Below, piece by piece: positions 24,223 through 29,996 of a stretch of DNA of 29,996 nt (the stretch's first letter is position 1; each line of letters opens with the position of its first letter). Origin of the DNA: Lingula anatina (taxonomy: Eukaryota; Brachiopoda; Lingulata; Lingulida; Lingulidae); assembly GCF_001039355.2 (NCBI RefSeq), contig NW_019773892.1, forward strand, positions 612,027 through 642,022, in the 5' to 3' direction. The notes under the pieces are model-generated. The model was not told the DNA's origin. It saw nothing but the letters and a program-made list of their open reading frames with translations, and searched no databases. Both the position numbers and the translations under genes were made by a program.

Positions 24223-25075
24223 TTTAATAATACACTGCAGGTAAAATGGATATTTAGGCGGCCAATGAGGCAAGACTCGACGAAATTAAAAGGAAAAAAT
24301 TGGCAAATTCTAAAATGACCATTTATCCAATAAACTAAAGCAGAAAAATACAAACCAGGTAAAATACTACTATCTTCTAGAGATACATAAAACTAATATA
24401 GATAAATAAGCATTAAAAGACAAGGAGGAAGGAGCAGACAGCAGACGGAAAAACTGGGGGGAAAAAGAGAAAAATATCCAAGACGAGCAGCTACGGCATT
24501 GCGTCAAAGGCAGAAGACTAAAAGTAGGCCTAAGGTTTGAGGCTTGAAACAAGCTTTTACGTCTACATGCTTTTGACTTTATAACTTCCCTGTATGGGAT
24601 ATGTTCATACAAATTTACCATTATTCTCACTGCGAATTTCGGAATACTGGCATTGGGTCAATCTCGGCTTGCTATCTGTGTGGGTTGCGCCGTGCCGTGC
24701 AAATCGGTCCTTGAATGTGAAAAAATGTATATAACAAAGAGTACAAAATGCGCATTTTCTATCGCCTCAAAACAAAAATACGACGAGGAAAATTTAGTTT
24801 CAGTAATTAAAACCAGTTCTTCAAATTGGATCGGGGTCTTTTTAACTGGAAAAGTCGGCAACGTTCAAAGATAGATGTAGATCTCTTAGGCCTTGTTCTC
24901 AATAAATTGCAAGTTTATTGTGTAAATAGTGAATATTTTATTTTTTTTTCAAATGGTATGCTAAGATTTTGAAGTGTCAACTTGCTGCGAATTGCAAGAG
25001 TTGAAAATAATATAAATGATATGAAGGGTAAATCTTACTTTATGAATGATGTGGATTGACTTTTCTACGCTTAAC

Positions 25076-25305
25076 CAGGGTCGGATCCAGGATTATTTTA
25101 AATTTGGGGGGGGAGGGGGGTCCGCGGATGCGAAACCGACCTCCACCCCCCCCCCACCCCCCTCGAGGGGTTGGCGAGGGGTTCGGGGCCAGATGAAGGG
25201 AACGGTGATCCGGTGCCGGTGATCCGGATCAATAATCAATCAATAATAATAAAAAAATTGCTGCCTTGGCGGAGGTCTACGCTTTCGGAGTGCTTTTCTA
25301 GTACA
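25076..25305. mobile_element. GC-rich dispersed-repeat fragment
   Basis: It starts CCAGGGTCGGATCCAGGA, a kind of end that I associate with non-autonomous DNA transposons in invertebrates, followed by long G runs and then complementary C runs (25106-25162) able to pair. A second segment (CTTGGCGGAGGTCTACGC, 25265-25282) also looks like a dispersed repeat. No matching right end is visible, so assignment is tentative. Confidence 0.35.
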
Positions 25306-25460
25306 TTTTTATTGTTTTATTCAGAAAAAGACGGCGTATGGCCTTGCTAATGCATATTGTAATATATTACTACCTTAATGCTATTGAAGGCTTTATTGTG
25401 CTCTATACAGTGAGAAGTAGTTTATTATACGAAGAAACACAATCACATCATTATTTATTC

Positions 25461-25722
25461 GGCAAACATCGGCTTATCCAGTAACAGTGACGTAACACCA
25501 AGCGCTGCCGCTGGCCGTAGTCATCGAAGTGTCGTTACTTCTGTCGTTGATGTCCATTGTTCTCAACAATGTCAACGTTTCTGATATCGTCGTGTTCATT
25601 GCTAATGTTCACGTCACAACGTCATGACATCACTGATAGTGACGTCATTGCCCATAGATATCGTAAACAGTACGAAGCATGGATAGTGAAAATGATTCAG
25701 ATGCAATTTGATATGATTTATT
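25461..25722 (+). promoter_or_regulatory. Duplicated upstream region, copy 2, proximal promoter candidate of gene 2
   Basis: It has the same CRE-like sites as copy 1 (TGACGTAA at 25488-25495, TGACGTCA at 25640-25647) and the uORF MDSENDSDAI (25679-25711), one residue changed. It lies directly upstream of the first exon that continues into gene 2. Confidence 0.45.
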
Positions 25723-25885
25723 ATGCAAAGTAGCGAATGTGATCACGCGCAACTCGGAGTAAATGTACTCGTGTTTGAAGAGTACCCAATTGAAGACCAG
25801 GTGGAGCTAATTCTGGGTGTGCTCCGTTTGATGACTTTTTGTGCGCTCTGGCTGATTTTTGTATGCCTTCCCGCATTTGCATATG
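25723..25885 (+). CDS. Gene 2 leader exon 1 with hydrophobic segment
   Basis: The exon has 54 codons plus one base, ATG at 25723 and donor GTAAGA. The head of about 29 residues has six acidic and no basic residues. Residues 30-53 (LILGVLRLMTFCALWLIFVC then LPAF) form a membrane-length hydrophobic run. It can be a signal-anchor or, given the A-F-A near its end, a long signal peptide. The acidic head and the Arg-rich sequence after it would favour the Lys-rich repeats in the cytosol if it is an anchor (positive-inside rule); this is inference. Confidence 0.65.
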
Positions 25886-26932
25886 GTAAGAAAACTAGCA
25901 TTCGTTGGTGTAAGAAGAAATGCGCTATTTTCAGGAAACATCACAGCTGGTAGTTACTTTACTTTAATCTTATGAAGGCTGAGTTTCACGGTTTTGCCTG
26001 TTATTTTACCTTATGTGTAAGAGATCTGGCGGTTTTTATACATTTATCTAAGAAAGGCCATAGCCGACGCTCTAAAAAAAAACTGGCTGTCATTGCACAT
26101 TAGACAGAACTGGTGAAGACTTCACACATGTCAGTCAGTGTGCGATCGTTAGTCTTGTTTCCTGTTGGCCATCGTTTGATGATTCACTATCACGTGATGT
26201 TTAATGTAATCAAATGGTTATCATAATATTCTTTTTCAGAAGCTCGATGCGAGAGGGAAAACCAAATGAAAAATGAACTCGGTAAGATGAAAACTTTTCT
26301 TCATTAAATCAACGCACTATATGTATATATTTTCTTTTGCTGAATGGATGTTAAACGTGTATGTTTCACCGTTTAAGAGTGCGATTTAAGATAAAATATC
26401 CCAAACACTTTAAATATGCACATCATTTTTAATCAAAAAGTCGACTTATGTTTGCTGATTGATTTAATTGATATATTGTCCATTTTAATAGCCGCCCGGC
26501 GCGCCAGGAATAAACGTGCGGTCGTGTTGAGACGGGTGAGTGCTAGAGAATGTCTTTTTTATATTGGGCGCTTCGCAAACCTACAAGTACTTTTCTTACA
26601 TGTATAACGTGTGAGTATTATTCAAAATGGTGCACCAAACATGGATGAACTATATTAATTCATTTGTTTATTGGTAAGGCATTTTCATTAATATTTTTGT
26701 TAGGACAAAGTTTTCGTTCATCCATTTTTTTCTTTCAGCATCCACAGATGTGTGATAACCGTACATTTTACTTCTCTTTTGTTTTTAAATTTAGCCCCAC
26801 GTGCATGTTGCCCAATTACGCAAATTGGGGGACAGAAATACAGTCAAGATTAACCTATCTCAGACTGCCCGCGTAGAGGTATGTTTTTTAAATATATATA
26901 TTTTATAGCAAACATAAGTTCTGATTTCAATA

Positions 26933-27009
<77 letters not shown>

Positions 27010-29996
27010 ATAATAACGCCTCAGTTATTAAAAAAAAAACAATTAAATGATAGCATATTTTGAAGTGTATGCTCAAACTACAGATATATTTATAACAGAA
27101 TTAACATGTCTCTTTTGCTGCAGGTCCATCCTTTGGCAATGATGTACATCAAAGAAATATATTCAGCCATGTTGACGAAAGTAGGTATTCATATATGGGA
27201 ATTTGTGCAATCTGAGAATAACAAATAACGTACTGTGGCAATAAGATCGAGAGTTATATTGGTATTTCAGGAACTGTCTTCAGTATGTCAAACTCTGCTG
27301 AAAGCATGGGGTAGGGTGTTATATGTTTGGGATTTCAGGTTAGAGGTAAAAAGTCACAAAATTAAGACTGGATCTTAATGTTTGGATGGAATGACAGTCA
27401 GATTATTCAGCAATGTCTTTCGTGTATCAATGTATTTTCTCTCTTTTTAAGAGTGCTTTGTCATATAGCAAATACCGGTATAGACAATTACTTTTGTGTG
27501 TTTTTTTTATACAGTCCTCAATTCATATGGGAATGCTGAGGTTCCTAAGTCTAGTCAGCATCAGGAATAGCAACTCAACTTGCAGAAAAATAGTCAATGC
27601 TGGATACAGAAAAGATGACAAAGTAAGGAGTAATTTTGAAACTTAAATCTAAATTTTGAATGCATAAATGATCATAAGTGTATTTCACAATTGATAACTA
27701 GGTACAATCAAAACAGAGGCTTTATCTCTACTGGAAAATCTAGCAATTGCTGCAGGTCTGATTTCAATAAAATCTAAGTTGGATGACTTTGGGTGCTGTA
27801 ACATTACTCTATTAACCTGCATCCTGCCATTTTCTTTTTCTGGCATCCACAGATACATAATAACCATATTTATTACTACTCCTTTTTCAAAAATTTAGCC
27901 CCACACTCATGTTGCCCATTTACGTGAATTGGGGGAAAGAAATATTGTCAAGATTAATCTACCTCAGACTGCCCGAGTAGAGGTAACTTTTTATGATTAT
28001 CATAAATGAAAACATGTAGTGTATTAATCCAAAGATAAAAACATCTGCTATTTGTTTTAAGAAATAATGAAATGATAGCATATTTTACAGTGCATGCCAA
28101 AACTAGAGATATATTTATAACAGAAGTGATGTGACTCTTTTAATGCAGGTCCATACACTGACAATGATGTACATCAAGGAAATGCATTCAGCCATGTTGA
28201 CCAAAGTATGTATTTATGTATGCGAACCTAAACTGCATAAAAGTAATTTCATATCAACTATGCCAAAAATGATTAAAGGCCTCTGAGAATATAATATAAC
28301 GTAATGTCGCAAAAAGACCGAAAGGTCAACTGGTATTAAGCACTAGCCACTTTATTCTGTAATGGTGGATATTATTGGAAGCAGAGGACAGGGAATTATG
28401 GGATGCAAGTAAGATTAATTAACAGTTTCACAAAGTTGGGCATGAAACTAAATGTTTCGCCGAAATAAAAGTCTGTTTATTCAGCAAATGTTGTTGGTCA
28501 TAAACTCTCTCTCTCTCTCTCTTTTTATATAGCATATATATAGACGTTTACTTTGTGTGTTTTTATACAGCCTGTAATTCAGATGGGAATGTTGAGGCAT
28601 CTACGCCTGGTCAAGATCAGGAATAACAACTCAACTGAAGACAGAAAAGATGATAAAGTAAGGGGGCTTTTGAACTTAAATTTAAAATTTAAATGCATAG
28701 ATGCATGGTCATAAGTTAATCGCTGTGTGATTTAAGTTTTTGTTATCAAGAAGTAAAAAAGAAAACAAAAAAGTTATTTTTTTGTATAATCAGGAGCCTG
28801 GGCTTATATTGTTGAAACCTCTTAAAAGTTAGATGTATATTCTTACTCATATTGTTTATCGATAAGTATTGATGTACTTTAATTTATAAAACCATTAAGT
28901 GTTGAAATGATATATTTTATTAAGCATCCCAAAGCAAACTCAACAGGCGTGTGTATTGAACAGAAAGTCAACTCCAGCATTTCACTGATGGGACCAGGCT
29001 GTAGTGAGGAGACATTTGAATCCACAATGAAGTCAGTGGCTGCACGTCTCCTAAGTGAAAAGAAGTTCACAGCCAAACTCATGAACAAAATCAAAAACAA
29101 GGTGAGATATCCATAATCAGTAAATGAAATGGAATAAGATAAGTAAATGAAATTTAAAAGAGAAGGCAACTACTACATGAAGTGTATGTATTAAATATGA
29201 CACTTAGCTTTTTTATGATGTTAACCTCTCAGGTTTTAAAACATAGCAATGCCTTTTTTAAATTTAAATTGCCTGAATAATATGTTACCATTTTGATATA
29301 GGCCACATTCAAGCTGAAGCAATTGGTAGACAACAAGACGTGCAACTTTGAATGTTAAAATTGCAGCTTTTATTCATATATATTCATCTAATTAACTATT
29401 TTTTCCTACAGCAGAAGAAACTGAAAGGGAAGAAAGAAAAACAAAAGGAGCCTGATGTTTTACCAAGGAGATCAGGCATGCCCAAGAAGAAATTCACAGC
29501 ACCAAATGCTGAAAAGCAAGTTCATAAGAAGCCAGAGCCTGATTTTACAACTAAGGTCAACAACGAAAAAGAAAATACGGTAAGTATTTCAGAAAGTAGG
29601 AATCAATCAATCTAAATGTGATTTAAGCAGTTTTGCAACTGTTACATCTTTTTCTTATATTACAAGTAAATTTTGTAATTGGTCATATTATAATCTTTAT
29701 CAGAAAACCTTTTTTAAATGTCTGAAAAATATATATAACAAGTTTTGATACGGGGAAGGACGGAAGTTCCCAACTTAAGTACATGGTAAACAACCAAACA
29801 GACAACATAAAAAAAATAATAATAAAAAAAGTTTTATTAATCTATTTATTTATTATTTCTTAAAGCAGGTGAAGGGCAGTTGCCAAACTGAAGTCATTGG
29901 TAAACCACCAGACAGGCAACGCAAGACCAATGCTGGCAGACGAAAGCCTAAGTTTGAGAAGCAGTTGAAAGCGACCTCAACAGATGAAAAGGAGAT
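25723..29996 (+). CDS. Gene 2: tandem paralogue of gene 1, 5' part, 3' end outside window
   Basis: Exons are 25723-25885, 26240-26281, 26492-26535, then B-C-D (26795-26878, 27124-27180, 27515-27622), B-C-D again (27899-27982, 28149-28205, 28571-28657), E (28925-29101), F (29412-29579) and G (29869 to the edge). The first two introns are phase 1 and all later ones phase 0. In total 1199 coding bases lie in the window. The protein starts with an acidic head, a hydrophobic segment and an Arg-rich stretch before the repeats. Gene 1 probably began in the same way, upstream of the window. Function unknown. Confidence 0.75.
26240..26535 (+). CDS. Gene 2 leader exons 2 and 3
   Basis: Exon 2 is 26240-26281 (phase 1 to 1, EARCERENQMKNELG with the split codons). 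Exon 3 is 26492-26535 (phase 1 to 0, AARRARNKRAVVLRR). The end of exon 3 (RAVVLRR) and its intron start GTGAGTGCTAGAGAATGTC are the same as in the exon A copies of gene 1. The following intron (26536-26794) lacks the MITE found in the A-B introns. Confidence 0.72.
26795..27622 (+). CDS. Gene 2 first B-C-D exon block
   Basis: Exons are 26795-26878 (PHVHVAQLRKLGDRNTVK...), 27124-27180 (VHPLAMMYIKEIYSAMLTK) and 27515-27622 (36 codons, SSIHMGMLRFLSLVSIRNS...). This block is followed by another B, not by E, and resembles unit 4 in several residues (STCRKIVNAGYRKDDK against STCRKIINTGARKDEK). Confidence 0.82.
26936..27007. repeat. (CT)n(AT)n compound microsatellite
   Basis: About 18 CT repeats run directly into about 17 AT repeats in the B-C intron of gene 2. 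Other B-C introns lack it. Confidence 0.92.
27899..28657 (+). CDS. Gene 2 second B-C-D exon block
   Basis: Exons are 27899-27982, 28149-28205 and 28571-28657 (29-codon D). Exons and introns match the window start (6-767) closely, including the GTAACT donor after B and the seven-codon deletion in D. The joining intron 27623-27898 combines D-E-type and A-B-type intron sequence without an exon A. Confidence 0.85.
28925..29101 (+). CDS. Gene 2 exon E
   Basis: The exon has 59 codons, HPKANSTGVCIEQKVNSS then ISLMGPGCSEETFEST to KLMNKIKNK; donor GTGAGA. It is intermediate between the unit 1 and unit 3 E exons. Confidence 0.84.
29412..29579 (+). CDS. Gene 2 exon F
   Basis: The exon has 56 codons after a CAGCAG tandem acceptor (29409-29414). 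It begins QKKLKGKKEKQKEPDVLPRR and ends VNNEKENT before GTAAGT. Confidence 0.85.
29869..29996 (+). CDS. Gene 2 first exon G, cut by window edge
   Basis: The first 42 codons are present, VKGSCQTEVIGKPPDRQRKT then NAGRRKPKFEKQLKATSTDEKE. RRKPKFEKQLKATST matches the first-position copy at 2008. The acceptor is AAGCAG. Confidence 0.82.
   Translation, partial: MKGSCQTEVIGKPPDRQRKTNAGRRKPKFEKQLKATSTDEKE

Larger units (their letters stand above)
23453..25460. other. Intergenic or intronic DNA between the duplicated first exons
   Basis: This 2-kb stretch holds (TA)n at 23470-23491, a degenerate direct duplication (23774-23893 and 24105-24222) and a GC-rich repeat-like patch at 25076-25305. Reading frames on both strands are short and unconvincing; no gene is supported. 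Confidence 0.55.

Noticed and set aside
24370-24630. Minus-strand 86-residue frame and overlapping frames at 24653-24874
   Set aside because: No homologous copy, no splice context and low-complexity composition; indistinguishable from chance.
26881-27063. 60-residue frame with Leu/Ser and Tyr/Ile runs
   Set aside because: It is a translation of the CT/AT microsatellite.

Overview
The window is animal nuclear DNA. It is AT-rich, with short to medium GT-AG introns of about 70 to 700 bp, microsatellites, miniature transposon remnants and AATAAA poly(A) signals, and no bacterial-type operons. A marine invertebrate seems likely from the general character, but the species cannot be fixed from the sequence. 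All genes I can support lie on the + strand. No rRNA, tRNA or CRISPR was seen.

Bases 6-21348 are the 3' part of one very large multi-exon gene (gene 1). I can assemble 43 consecutive exons, each a multiple of three with phase-0 introns on both sides, ending in a stop at 21346-21348 and poly(A) signals at 21542 and 21587. They give 8583 coding bases (2860 residues), open to the left. The exons form a two-level tandem repeat. A supercassette of about 5.5-6 kb, in the order A-B-C-D-E-F-G(n)-H-I, is present four times. Inside it a 71-codon Lys-rich exon G occurs 5, 4, 3 and 1 times. Unit 4 has lost E and F. A unique exon J supplies the C-terminus. I do not recognise the protein family; it looks mostly disordered and basic, with a near-invariant SETEFPPLSK stretch in nearly every G and I exon.

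Bases 21349-25460 are intergenic or 5' flank. They hold a 3'UTR, microsatellites, a possible short two-exon membrane ORF (22359-22714) and a roughly 485-bp segment (22968-23452) that recurs almost unchanged at 25461-25949. Each copy carries CRE-like sites, a short upstream ORF and the same first coding exon with a hydrophobic segment.

Bases 25723-29996 are the 5' part of a second head-to-tail paralogue (gene 2): leader exon with membrane segment, two tiny exons, B-C-D, a second B-C-D, E, F and the start of G. Its second B-C-D-E-F-G stretch (from 27899) closely matches the left edge of the window.

The most informative observation is that exon A, which joins successive units in gene 1, is a hybrid: its 5' half matches terminal exon J and its 3' half plus the following intron match leader exon 3 of gene 2. 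Gene 1 therefore looks like a read-through concatemer made by fusing tandem gene copies, followed by amplification of the fused unit.
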